The notes under the pieces were generated by a model. It was not told where the DNA came from and ran no database searches. It worked only from the letters and a program-made list of their open reading frames with translations. The translations under genes and the position numbers were made by a program. A stretch of 64,000 nt of DNA. Origin: Neptuniibacter halophilus. Its GTDB lineage: Bacteria > Pseudomonadota > Gammaproteobacteria > Pseudomonadales > Balneatricaceae. The stretch is from NCBI RefSeq assembly GCF_030295765.1, contig NZ_AP027292.1, positions 1,860,001 to 1,924,000 of the forward strand, in the 5' to 3' direction. Shown here piece by piece: positions 1 to 6,609 of the stretch (positions are counted from its first letter, which is position 1; each line of letters opens with the position of its first letter).

Positions 1-122
1 ACAACCGGTGTGCGCAGTTCATATGCCGGGGTCAGATTAGTGGTAACAGGATTGAGTATAGTTAGTTTTCAGCGGTCAGGAGGCTGTGTTGGCGGGTTGT
101 ATTCTTGCGCACCGGTAAAGCA

Positions 123-965
123 TTACCCTGCTCTGTTATCTGAGTTGAAGTAGGCCTTGATCCACTGCTTTGGCGTTACACCAAAGTGCTTCTTGAATAC
201 CTTGGCCAGAGAGGAGGCGTTCTCGTAGCCGACATCATTGGCAACCAGCCCGACAGGGCGTTGTTGCTTCAACAGCCCTTTGGCCATCACCATGCGCAGG
301 TGGGTGACATACTCAATAGGCGACTGGCCCAGCGTTTCTTTAAACAACGCTGCAAATTTGGAACGGGACATGGCAACGGCGTTGGCCATCTCATCGACCG
401 ACCATTCCTGCTCGGGATTGTCTTTTATCGCCTGTATCAGCGGTGCCAGCGAAGGGTGTGAGCCGGCGGCGATGAGCCCCAGTTCAACCGTTCCGTTACT
501 GATGACGCTACGCAGCATCTGCAGAACGAAGATATCGCACAAACGATTAATCATCAGTTGACGACCGGATTGTTCAGCAAACGCCTCAGAGAAGATCAGC
601 TTTGCGGTGTGGGTGATCGCTTCTTCATGCTGAATATCAAAGCAGAGAAAGAGAGGAAGGTTATCCGATAAAACCTGTTTGTGGAGCAACGGAATTTTCA
701 CCGTCGCACACACCAGCCTCGCCTCCGCGGCTGGCGCAATCTTTACCTCGTGATTACAGCCACTGGGGAAGAAAATGACCGACCCCGCACCCAGTTCAAT
801 GCAGTGCCCTGACCCGGTCGACAGTGTCAGCGAGCCAGATTCCAGAAAGTGCAGAACGCTTGAATCCTGATGATCATCAAAGGCGTTGATGCCACACAGC
901 GTTCCGCTGAAGAACACATCAGCGTTTACTTCCAGGCTTTGCAGAATCTGGCTCAATTTATCCAT
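123..965 (-). CDS. AraC-family transcriptional regulator (cupin sensor domain)
   Basis: 280 residues. The N-terminal half (about 1-130) looks like the cupin-type sensor domain of AraC regulators, and the C-terminal 100 residues hold two helix-turn-helix motifs (around MSRSKFAALFKETLGQSP and the closing VGYENASSLAKVFKKHFGVTP). It is transcribed away from the YHS-thioredoxin-buf cluster, with about 150 bases between the two starts, so it is a candidate local regulator of that operon; this is inference from position. The ligand cannot be read from sequence. The 122 bases downstream of its stop hold nothing I recognise. Confidence 0.9.
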   Translation of the reverse strand: MDKLSQILQSLEVNADVFFSGTLCGINAFDDHQDSSVLHFLESGSLTLSTGSGHCIELGAGSVIFFPSGCNHEVKIAPAAEARLVCATVKIPLLHKQVLSDNLPLFLCFDIQHEEAITHTAKLIFSEAFAEQSGRQLMINRLCDIFVLQMLRSVISNGTVELGLIAAGSHPSLAPLIQAIKDNPEQEWSVDEMANAVAMSRSKFAALFKETLGQSPIEYVTHLRMVMAKGLLKQQRPVGLVANDVGYENASSLAKVFKKHFGVTPKQWIKAYFNSDNRAG

Positions 966-1114
966 TAAGCACCTGTTTTGGACGATTGGCGTTTTTTTGT
1001 GGACTTGCTGCAGCCTTTTGACCGGTGGTTATCCGTAATCTTCATCTCAGGCACTACGCAACAAATCAGGTATGCGATCTGTGTCCGATTAAACCATCAA
1101 CGAAGGAAAAAGAA

Positions 1115-1591
1115 ATGAAATTTTCACAAACACTGAAACTGGCAACCGCCGCAGGTGCACTCTTTCTCAGCAGTATGAGCTTCGCAGCCGCGACAAATAT
1201 CGGTACCAACGATGTCGCGATTCAGGGGTATGACCCGGTTGCTTACTTCAGCGAACACAAAGCCGTTGAAGGCTCTGCTGAATTTACCGCGACACACGAA
1301 GGCGCCATTTACCGCTTCAGCAGTGCGGAAAACCGCGACCTGTTCAAAGCTGATGCAGAGCGTTACGCACCACAATTTGGCGGTTACTGCGCGATGGGTG
1401 TGGCACTGAACAAGAAGCTGGATATTGACCCGCAGGCATTTCACATCGAAGAGGGCAAGTTGTACCTCAACCTGAACAAAGATGTGCAGAAAAAATGGCT
1501 GACCGATGTTCCCGGCCACCTGAAAACCGCGAACCGTATCTGGGCAGGTATTGAAGATCTGTCGGTAGCACAAGCCAACGCAGAAGACTGA
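1115..1591 (+). CDS. Secreted YHS-domain protein
   Basis: 158 residues. The start is ATG 1115, preceded by a purine-rich AAGGAAAAAG site, because it begins a clear Sec signal peptide (MKFSQTLKLATAAGAL, cleavage near SFAAA). The mature part is a YHS domain with the family hallmarks QGYDPVAYF, YRFSS, RYAPQFGGYCAMGVA and KLYLNLNKDVQKKW. YHS domains occur in metal-handling and redox proteins; the conserved GGYCAMGVA cysteine could bind a metal. It is the first gene of a tight run (6 bases to thioredoxin) leading into the bufferin genes, suggesting a periplasmic role beside the BufA peptide. The exact function is unknown. Confidence 0.85.
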   Translation: MKFSQTLKLATAAGALFLSSMSFAAATNIGTNDVAIQGYDPVAYFSEHKAVEGSAEFTATHEGAIYRFSSAENRDLFKADAERYAPQFGGYCAMGVALNKKLDIDPQAFHIEEGKLYLNLNKDVQKKWLTDVPGHLKTANRIWAGIEDLSVAQANAED

Positions 1592-1597
1592 TGCGCT

Positions 1598-1948
1598 ATG
1601 GCTGAACAGGCGTTGACGTTTTCAGTAAACGGGCATAGCTACCCACAACCGTTGGCACTGCTTTGGTTCAGTGCCAACTGGTGTGGCCCATGTCAGCAAA
1701 TGAATCCGGTTATGCAACAACTGGCCGGTCAGAGCACTGAACAAGTCCGGGTATTAAAGATCGATGTAGATCAGCAATCTGCTCTGTCTGCAGATTTTTC
1801 AATCCGTGCGGTACCTACTCTGGTTTTATTGGGCGCCAACGGAGAGATTGATCGTCAGGTGGGCAGTGCAGGATTGGGCCAGTTGAGCCAGTGGCTTGAC
1901 CGTTCTTTGGCCCGGTTAAAACACACAGGAGAGAAATATGAATACTAA
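1598..1948 (+). CDS. Thioredoxin-family protein
   Basis: 116 residues with the thioredoxin fold: active site WCGPC (around residues 28-32), the cis-proline motif RAVPTLVLL and a C-terminal helix. No signal peptide is visible, so it should act in the cytoplasm. Its 3' end overlaps the BufA start by 11 bases (ATG 1938, stop at 1948), implying translational coupling. A cytoplasmic dithiol-disulfide enzyme coupled to a four-cysteine RiPP precursor suggests it keeps the precursor cysteines reduced for BufB/BufC; that is inference. It could also be a general thioredoxin that happens to sit here. Confidence 0.9.
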   Translation: MAEQALTFSVNGHSYPQPLALLWFSANWCGPCQQMNPVMQQLAGQSTEQVRVLKIDVDQQSALSADFSIRAVPTLVLLGANGEIDRQVGSAGLGQLSQWLDRSLARLKHTGEKYEY

Positions 1949-2257
1949 ACAGCGTGTAGCATACACTCTTTCCCTACAGACGCTCTTCCGATCTCGGCTG
2001 CTCTGGCGGCCGCGCTTTCCACAGTCGCCACCCTGCCTGCGGCGCACGCCGCCGGAAAAGAGAAGTGCTACGGCGTTGCACTGGCCGGTCAGAACGACTG
2101 CGGCAATCTTGCAGGTACACACTCCTGCGCAGGGCAGTCAAAAGTGGATAACGATCCCGGCGAGTGGAAGCTGGTGGCCAAAGGGACCTGTAAAGATCTC
2201 GGCGGCATGCTGAAAGCTGAAGCCAAAAAACGTTATCAGGAGCAATCTGCCTCATAA
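1938..2257 (+). CDS. BufA-like DUF2282 metal-binding peptide precursor, frame broken by adapter sequence
   Basis: Start ATG 1938 with AGGAGA upstream. As given, the frame from 1938 shifts at 1963-1994, where a near-copy of the Illumina adapter lies. Deleting those 32 bases joins MNTKQRVA directly to SAALAAALS and on to the TAA at 2255-2257, giving a 95-residue DUF2282 protein: a Sec signal peptide ending AAHA, then a mature part with four cysteines in the contexts [26 protein letters not shown] and KGTCKDLGG. This is the pattern of bufferin precursors, in which cysteines are modified to thiooxazoles that bind copper in the periplasm. Probably intact in the real genome. Confidence 0.85.
1963..1994 (+). 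other. Illumina sequencing-adapter sequence embedded in the assembly
   Basis: The 32 bases begin ACACTCTTTCCCTACA and end GACGCTCTTCCGATCT. This is the standard Illumina TruSeq/P5 read-1 adapter (33 bases) with a single C missing in the middle. It lies inside the signal-peptide codons of the BufA precursor, and its exact removal restores that gene. It is almost certainly a library or assembly contaminant and not biological sequence. Confidence 0.95.
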
Positions 2258-2286
2258 GGGTGGGGCTTGTTAAAGGAGAGATGAAG

Positions 2287-3198
2287 ATGTCTTCAATCCG
2301 TTCAAAATGGGCCGGAAGTGCTCCCGAACAGTATCGGGTGGGGGTTGGGCTGCGTCACCCGCATTATCGGGAGGCGCTGCTGGGGGCATCTTCCATCGAC
2401 TTTGTAGAGATCCATGCCGAAAACTTTTTCGCGGAGGGTGGCGTGATTCAGGAGATCCTGACCGATATGACAAACATATACCCGGTGAGCCTGCACTCCA
2501 CATCCATGGGGCTGGGCTCAGCCATGGGGATCAATCAGGGGTATCTGAAAAAGCTGCAGCGCCTGGCTGAGCGGATCAGACCCTTGCATATTTCCGATCA
2601 TGCCTGCTTTACCTGGGGAACGCTGGGAGACAAACCGGTGCATGCCGGAGACCTGCTGCCACTGGAGTTTACACGGCAGAGTCTGACAGTGATGAGCGAC
2701 AATATTGACCGGGTACAGCAGCTTCTGGGCAGGAGGATCCTGATAGAAAACCTGTCTGCCTATGTTGAGTTTAAGCATTCCACCCTGAGCGAGACCGGGT
2801 TTCTGACAGAGCTGGTGGAAAGAACAGGGTGCGGCTTATTAGTGGATCTGAACAACCTGTTGGTGAATGCCCATAACTTCAGTGACGAACCTGCAGCAGA
2901 AGCCGCGAAACACTGGCTGCAGCAGATTCCTGCAGATGCAGTGGGGGAGATTCATCTGGCGGGATATACACCCGCAGAAAGGGGAGCGCTGATCGTGGAC
3001 GATCATAGTCAGCCCGTCTCCGATGAATGCTGGGCGCTGTATCGCTATGCCCTGCAGCAGGTGGGGCCGGTCTCGACCTTAATCGAGTGGGATAACCAAC
3101 TGCCCGATTGGGAAACGCTGCTGGCACAGGCCGTACAGGCGCGAACCATTATCCACAGCGAACTGAATCAGCGCGGAGGGATGGCCCATGCGAGCTGA
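2287..3198 (+). CDS. bufB: DUF692 multinuclear-iron enzyme (BufB/MbnB family)
   Basis: 303 residues. ATG 2287 is preferred over ATG 2281 and GTG 2260 because AAGGAG at 2273-2278 is 8 bases upstream. The TIM-barrel DUF692 signature is complete: VEIHAENFF, SLHSTSMGLGS, ISDHACFTW, ILIENLSAY, LLVDLNNLLVNAHNF, GEIHLAGY, VDDHSQPV and IEWDNQLPDW, supplying the His, Glu and Asp ligands for an iron cluster. Family members (MbnB, BufB, TglH) oxidatively modify cysteines in peptide precursors. Here the substrate should be the DUF2282 peptide just upstream and the partner the next gene, whose start overlaps this stop by 11 bases. Confidence 0.92.
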   Translation: MSSIRSKWAGSAPEQYRVGVGLRHPHYREALLGASSIDFVEIHAENFFAEGGVIQEILTDMTNIYPVSLHSTSMGLGSAMGINQGYLKKLQRLAERIRPLHISDHACFTWGTLGDKPVHAGDLLPLEFTRQSLTVMSDNIDRVQQLLGRRILIENLSAYVEFKHSTLSETGFLTELVERTGCGLLVDLNNLLVNAHNFSDEPAAEAAKHWLQQIPADAVGEIHLAGYTPAERGALIVDDHSQPVSDECWALYRYALQQVGPVSTLIEWDNQLPDWETLLAQAVQARTIIHSELNQRGGMAHAS

Positions 3199-3958
3199 TC
3201 AGGATGCACTCAGCAACCGTCAGGCCTCCCTGATTAAGATGATTTTTGCAGGGGTGACGGTTAAGCCTGAGCGGGCTGAACCCGTTGCAGACAAAGGGCT
3301 TCAGATCTATCAGAACAACCTGTTGATGACAGCGGCGAGGGCCCTGTCGTTGAGTTACCCGGTGACTGAAAAAATGCTCGGTGAAGAGACGATGCGCCTC
3401 TTGTGCCGCCATCTCCTTTCCCGTGAACTGCCATCAAGCGGAGACTGGGCGGATTGGGGCGGCCAGCTTTCTGATCTGATCCGAACGACGAGCCTGCAGG
3501 ACGGGCACCCCTATCTGGCCGATATCGCCGAACTGGAGTGGTTGATCCACAGGGCCGCAAGAGCCGCCCCGACGGAGCTGGATATTGCTTCCCTGTCCCG
3601 GTTGGCAGACGAAAACCTGAGTGATCTCCGTCTGTATTCAGGGTCGGGGCTGAACATTATTCGCAGCCTCTACCCTACGGCCGAGCTATGGCAGATACAT
3701 CAGCAGGATGTCACCGATATCGATACCGAAGAGGTGGGCAGGTTACTGAGCCAGCCTCCGCGTGCGCGATACCTGCTGATCTGTCAGAAAGATCATCTTC
3801 CCTGTATCACGCATCTGACAGAGGAGGAATATTTATGGATGGCTGCACTGCAGGCGGGGCAGGATCTGGCTTCACTGCTGGAGCAGTTTCCGGCTTTCGA
3901 TTTCAGTCAGTGGCTGACCCGGGCCATAGAGCAGCAGTGGCTGCATAAGCTCACTTAG
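3188..3958 (+). CDS. bufC: DUF2063 partner protein (BufC/HvfC family)
   Basis: 256 residues. The N-terminal DUF2063 domain (about 1-100) is recognisable from LQIYQNNLLMTAARALSLSY, EKMLGEE and the SGDWADWGG stretch; the C-terminal half is a less conserved partner domain. In bufferin and methanobactin-like systems this protein pairs with the DUF692 enzyme and presents the peptide to it. It overlaps the bufB stop by 11 bases, so the two are translationally coupled. Old annotations call DUF2063 a putative DNA-binding domain; context makes a RiPP-maturation role much more likely here. Confidence 0.88.
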   Translation: MRADQDALSNRQASLIKMIFAGVTVKPERAEPVADKGLQIYQNNLLMTAARALSLSYPVTEKMLGEETMRLLCRHLLSRELPSSGDWADWGGQLSDLIRTTSLQDGHPYLADIAELEWLIHRAARAAPTELDIASLSRLADENLSDLRLYSGSGLNIIRSLYPTAELWQIHQQDVTDIDTEEVGRLLSQPPRARYLLICQKDHLPCITHLTEEEYLWMAALQAGQDLASLLEQFPAFDFSQWLTRAIEQQWLHKLT

Positions 3959-3995
3959 CGCGATCTGGAAATCGATACGACACAGAGGAATCAGA

Positions 3996-4451
3996 ATGAG
4001 TAATTTAATCCAGAGTACCTATCAGACATACCTGAACCGAGAGAATGGGTTCACACACTTCCACTTTCTGGCTGCCGTACTGGCCAGAGTATACGTAGCT
4101 CAGGTCTTTTTTAGTGCAGGTTTAACCAAAATACAGGATTGGGAAACCACGCTGTTCCTGTTTGAAGAGGAGTATCAGGTGCCGCTCCTACATTTTGAAA
4201 CGGCAGCGGTTCTGGGCACGCTGGGCGAGTTAATACTGCCAGTGTTGCTGTTTTTTGGAGTACTGACCCGCTTTTCAGCCACAGGCCTGTTTCTGGTCAA
4301 TGTCGTGGCGGTGATCAGCCTGGCCGAGATTGCGCCGGCCGCACTTTATCTGCACTACCTGTGGGGGATCCTGCTGGCTCAGATCGCGATATATGGCCCG
4401 GGGCCGCTGGCTCTCGATAGCTTCGCGCGCAAATTGATGCCGAAAGCCTGA
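3996..4451 (+). CDS. DoxX-family membrane protein
   Basis: 151 residues with about four transmembrane helices and the DoxX pattern (LARVYVAQVFFSAGLTKI, AVLGTLGELILPVLLFFGV, ALYLHYLWGILLAQ). A DoxX protein is a frequent last gene of DUF2282-DUF692-DUF2063 operons, where it may supply redox equivalents or help at the membrane; its activity is not established. It starts 37 bases after bufC and is followed by a terminator-like hairpin, so it closes the operon. Confidence 0.88.
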   Translation: MSNLIQSTYQTYLNRENGFTHFHFLAAVLARVYVAQVFFSAGLTKIQDWETTLFLFEEEYQVPLLHFETAAVLGTLGELILPVLLFFGVLTRFSATGLFLVNVVAVISLAEIAPAALYLHYLWGILLAQIAIYGPGPLALDSFARKLMPKA

Positions 4452-4461
4452 GGCTGGGAGA

Positions 4462-4497
4462 GTGGTAAAACGCTGAGGCTGTTTTACCACCATCTTT
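4462..4497 (+). terminator. Terminator of the buf operon
   Basis: A perfect 10-base-pair hairpin, GTGGTAAAAC with GTTTTACCAC around a 9-base loop, lies just after the DoxX stop and is followed by a short T-rich tract (ATCTTTT). Confidence 0.65.
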
Positions 4498-4501
4498 TGT
4501 T

Positions 4502-4612
4502 GAGGGCTGCGAAAGCGGTGCTTTCTTGTCTCAAAATGCTCTTGTGGTCGCATTTTTCGAACCACATCGATGCTTCTCATCCGGCCTTTAGTCACCAAAC
4601 AAAAAGCCCCGC
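4502..4612. repeat. Direct repeat copy 1, tRNA-Phe downstream flank
   Basis: About 111 bases nearly identical to 4862-4973, offset by 360 bases with only a few substitutions and a one-base indel. Both copies contain internal inverted repeats (GAAAGC/GCTTTC, CAAAATG/CATTTTG, TGTGGT/ACCACA), so a transcript would fold strongly. It ends in the AAAAAGCCCCGC arm of a tRNA-type terminator. No credible gene overlaps it. Confidence 0.9.
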
Positions 4613-4640
4613 ACTCTCTTAAGGTAGAGAATCGAGGCTT
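4600..4640 (-). terminator. Terminator after the lost tRNA-Phe unit
   Basis: On the minus strand, AAGCCTCG pairs with the GCGGGGCTT arm and an internal stem (ATTCTCTACC/TTAAGAGAGT) extends it, followed by TTTTTG. It matches the terminators after the two intact tRNA-Phe genes, which supports a former third unit here. Confidence 0.6.
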
Positions 4641-4647
4641 TGAGTTT

Positions 4648-4663
4648 AGTGCCCAGAGGCGGA
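4648..4663 (-). pseudogene. 3' stump of a tRNA-Phe gene
   Basis: The plus-strand bases GTGCCCAGAGGCGGA match the 3' acceptor and T-arm end of the two intact tRNA-Phe genes, preceded by the same GAGGCTTTGAGTTT context. Homology stops abruptly at 4663, where the intact genes continue with ATCGAACC. The rest of the tRNA is missing, so this is a truncated copy. Confidence 0.65.
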
Positions 4664-4861
4664 TCAATGCCGCAGGCATTAACACATCGGAACGCAGTGA
4701 CGATAGCCCGAAGGGTGAGCGCGCAGCGCGAATAATCGAACAGGTTCGGTGACGCCCAGAGATACTTAATCTTTGAAAGCTATACTACTAATGTTGGGAG
4801 GAGCTGCTCGAGGCGGAATGATCTTAATTTCCTTTGTGGAAATTAAGCCCCTCTCGGGTGA
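4664..4861. other. Structured noncoding spacer between tRNA-Phe repeat copies
   Basis: No convincing gene. It contains a GC-rich stretch with GAGCGCGCAGCGCG near 4716-4730, a perfect hairpin at 4823-4847 (CTTAATTTCC with GGAAATTAAG), and directly after it a second hairpin (CCCTCTC with GAGAGGG) that runs into repeat copy 2. It could be remnant or ncRNA sequence; no known family recognised. Confidence 0.5.
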
Positions 4862-4973
4862 GAGGGCTGCGAAAGCGATGCTTTCTTGTCTCAAAATGCT
4901 TCTGTGGTCGCATTTTGTCGAACCACATCGGTGCTTCTCATCCGGCCTGTAGTCACCAAACAAAAAGCCCCGC
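4862..4973. repeat. Direct repeat copy 2, tRNA-Phe downstream flank
   Basis: Second copy of the 4502-4612 element, directly downstream of the first intact tRNA-Phe gene on the minus strand. It ends in that tRNA's terminator. See copy 1 for its internal inverted repeats. Confidence 0.9.
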
Positions 4974-4988
4974 TGATAGCGAGGCTTT
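4961..4988 (-). terminator. tRNA-Phe terminator
   Basis: On the minus strand AAAGCCTCGC pairs with GCGGGGCTTTTTG around a short loop, 6 bases after the CCA end of the tRNA at 4994-5069. Confidence 0.8.
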
Positions 4989-4993
4989 GAGTT

Positions 4994-5069
4994 TGGTGCC
5001 CAGAGGCGGAATCGAACCACCGACACGGGGATTTTCAATCCCCTGCTCTACCGACTGAGCTATCTGGGC
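4994..5069 (-). tRNA. tRNA-Phe (GAA)
   Basis: 76 bases on the minus strand, starting GCCCAGATAGCTCAG and ending in encoded CCA. The acceptor stem closes with CTGGGC, the anticodon stem is GGGGA/TCCCC with loop TTGAAAA (anticodon GAA), and the T-arm contains GGTTCGATTC. Identical to the copy at 5131-5206. Confidence 0.97.
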
Positions 5070-5094
5070 GCTGGGTGCAGATTGTCTGCTGAAT

Positions 5095-5122
5095 AAAAAG
5101 CCCCGTTAGGTAACGAGGCTTT
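5095..5122 (-). terminator. tRNA-Phe terminator
   Basis: On the minus strand AAAGCCTCGTTA pairs with TAACGGGGCTTTTT. It lies between the two tRNA-Phe genes, so each can be transcribed and ended separately. Confidence 0.8.
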
Positions 5123-5130
5123 AAAATAAG

Positions 5131-5206
5131 TGGTGCCCAGAGGCGGAATCGAACCACCGACACGGGGATTTTCAATCCCCTGCTCTACCGACTGAGCTAT
5201 CTGGGC
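5131..5206 (-). tRNA. tRNA-Phe (GAA), second copy
   Basis: 76 bases, identical in sequence to the copy at 4994-5069, with encoded CCA. It is the upstream gene of the tandem pair on the minus strand. Anticodon GAA in loop TTGAAAA. Confidence 0.97.
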
Positions 5207-5269
5207 AACTCAAGTGGCGCGTATTAAACCGTCTTAGCGGAACACTGTCAACCACTTGTTACAAAAAAA

Positions 5270-5542
5270 CTATTTCGAAGGGGGAACGTAACCTTCGGCC
5301 TTCTCGTAGTCGCCGCCGTCCATGAATTTTTCCATTTCGGTCTGAAGAAATTCGCGGGTGGAGGGGTCCATCAGGCTGAGGTGTTTTTCGTTGATGATCA
5401 TGGTCTGGTGGTCGGTCCACTCTTTCCATGCTTTTTTCGAAACATTGTCGTAAATCTCCTGGCCTTTGGCACCCGGGTAAGGTGGGCGGTCCAGTCCTTC
5501 CAGTTCTTCTTTGTATTTACGGCAAAATACGGTGCGGCTCAT
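5270..5542 (-). CDS. yggX: YggX iron-trafficking/oxidative-damage protection protein
   Basis: 90 residues, the normal family length, beginning [18 protein letters not shown] with the conserved Cys-7, then [34 protein letters not shown] and [13 protein letters not shown]. YggX protects Fe-S clusters and is linked to Fe(II) handling. It lies just downstream of mutY on the same strand, the arrangement seen in enterobacteria (mutY-yggX), so the two are likely cotranscribed; MutY itself carries a 4Fe-4S cluster. Confidence 0.97.
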   Translation of the reverse strand: MSRTVFCRKYKEELEGLDRPPYPGAKGQEIYDNVSKKAWKEWTDHQTMIINEKHLSLMDPSTREFLQTEMEKFMDGGDYEKAEGYVPPSK

Positions 5543-5559
5543 GCATGTGCTCCAAACTT

Positions 5560-6609
5560 TTATGATTCGGCCAGTTGTTGCAGCAGCTTTTTAACCGGGG
5601 CTGCCAGGCCGACGTTTTCTGGTTGCTCTATGTTATACCAGAGCAGCGGTTTGCCTTCCATGACAGAGTCTGTAGGGGTATTTACCCTTGCCCTGACCGG
5701 GGTTATATCCAGATGGAAGTGGCTGAAGGTGTGGCGCAGGGGTTCCAGCACCTGAATGCTTGCCTGATCGAGCTCCAGACCGGTTTCGCTCAGGGTGTCG
5801 CGCAGGTCGCTGACTTGCGGCAGGCTCCAGAGTCCGCCCCAGAGTCCGGTGGGTGGACGCTGGTAGAGCAGAACTTCTTTGCCCTGATCCTGTTGTAACA
5901 ACAGCATATAGGTTTGTTTTACCGGTTGGGTTTTCTTCGGTTTAGGGGCCGGTAACTGATCGGTTTTACCCTGTTTAAAGGCTTCACAGTGGGGTTGCAG
6001 CGGGCAGAGCAGGCAACTGGGCTTGCTCCGGGTGCAGAGGGTGGCTCCGAGATCCATCATCGCCTGGGTGTAATCGCCGACCCGCTGACGAGGGGTGTTC
6101 TGTTCGGCATATTGCCAGAGCCGTTTTTGATTCGCGGTGGTGCCGGGCCAGCCTTCCAGCGCATAAAACCGGGCCAGAACGCGCTTGACGTTACCATCGA
6201 GGATCGGCGCCCAGCGGCCACTGCTGATCGAGAGCACTGCGCCGGCGGTGGAGCGGCCGATACCGGGTAGTTCTGAGAGTTCCTCTACGCTGAGAGGAAA
6301 CTGTCCCTGATGGTTGTGGGTAACGATCTGAGCGGTTTTGTGAAGGTTACGGGCACGGGCGTAATAACCGAGCCCGGTCCAGAGATGGAGTACCTCATCC
6401 TGTTCCGCTGCTGCCAGCGCTTCGACGCTGGGAAAGCGTTCGATAAAGCGCTGGTAGTAGGGAATGACCGTGGTCACCTGGGTCTGCTGCAACATGATCT
6501 CAGAGATCCAGGTGTGGTAGGCGGTTTTGTTTTCCTGCCAGGGCAGGTCGTGACGGCCGTGCTGGTCAAACCAGTCCAGTACGGCCGTGGAGAATTGCTC
6601 AGGTTGCAT
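5560..6609 (-). CDS. mutY: Adenine DNA glycosylase MutY
   Basis: 349 residues. Removes adenine mispaired with 8-oxoguanine. Visible: N-terminal helix-hairpin-helix glycosylase core with [15 protein letters not shown] and the catalytic Asp in [11 protein letters not shown], the QQTQV motif with Glu upstream ([10 protein letters not shown]), the 4Fe-4S cysteines C-x6-C-x2-C-x5-C in [18 protein letters not shown], and a C-terminal NUDIX-like 8-oxoG recognition domain. Its start codon overlaps the last base of the asmA-family gene, so translation is coupled. Confidence 0.97.
   Translation of the reverse strand: MQPEQFSTAVLDWFDQHGRHDLPWQENKTAYHTWISEIMLQQTQVTTVIPYYQRFIERFPSVEALAAAEQDEVLHLWTGLGYYARARNLHKTAQIVTHNHQGQFPLSVEELSELPGIGRSTAGAVLSISSGRWAPILDGNVKRVLARFYALEGWPGTTANQKRLWQYAEQNTPRQRVGDYTQAMMDLGATLCTRSKPSCLLCPLQPHCEAFKQGKTDQLPAPKPKKTQPVKQTYMLLLQQDQGKEVLLYQRPPTGLWGGLWSLPQVSDLRDTLSETGLELDQASIQVLEPLRHTFSHFHLDITPVRARVNTPTDSVMEGKPLLWYNIEQPENVGLAAPVKKLLQQLAES

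Noticed and set aside
4502..4973. A CRISPR array or insertion sequence
   Set aside because: Only two copies of one long repeat with no regular spacers, no transposase and no terminal inverted repeats.
4648..4994. An integrated element bounded by tRNA-Phe 3' ends
   Set aside because: The spacer is only about 330 bases and has no integrase or gene; loss of one unit from a tandem tRNA array explains it better.
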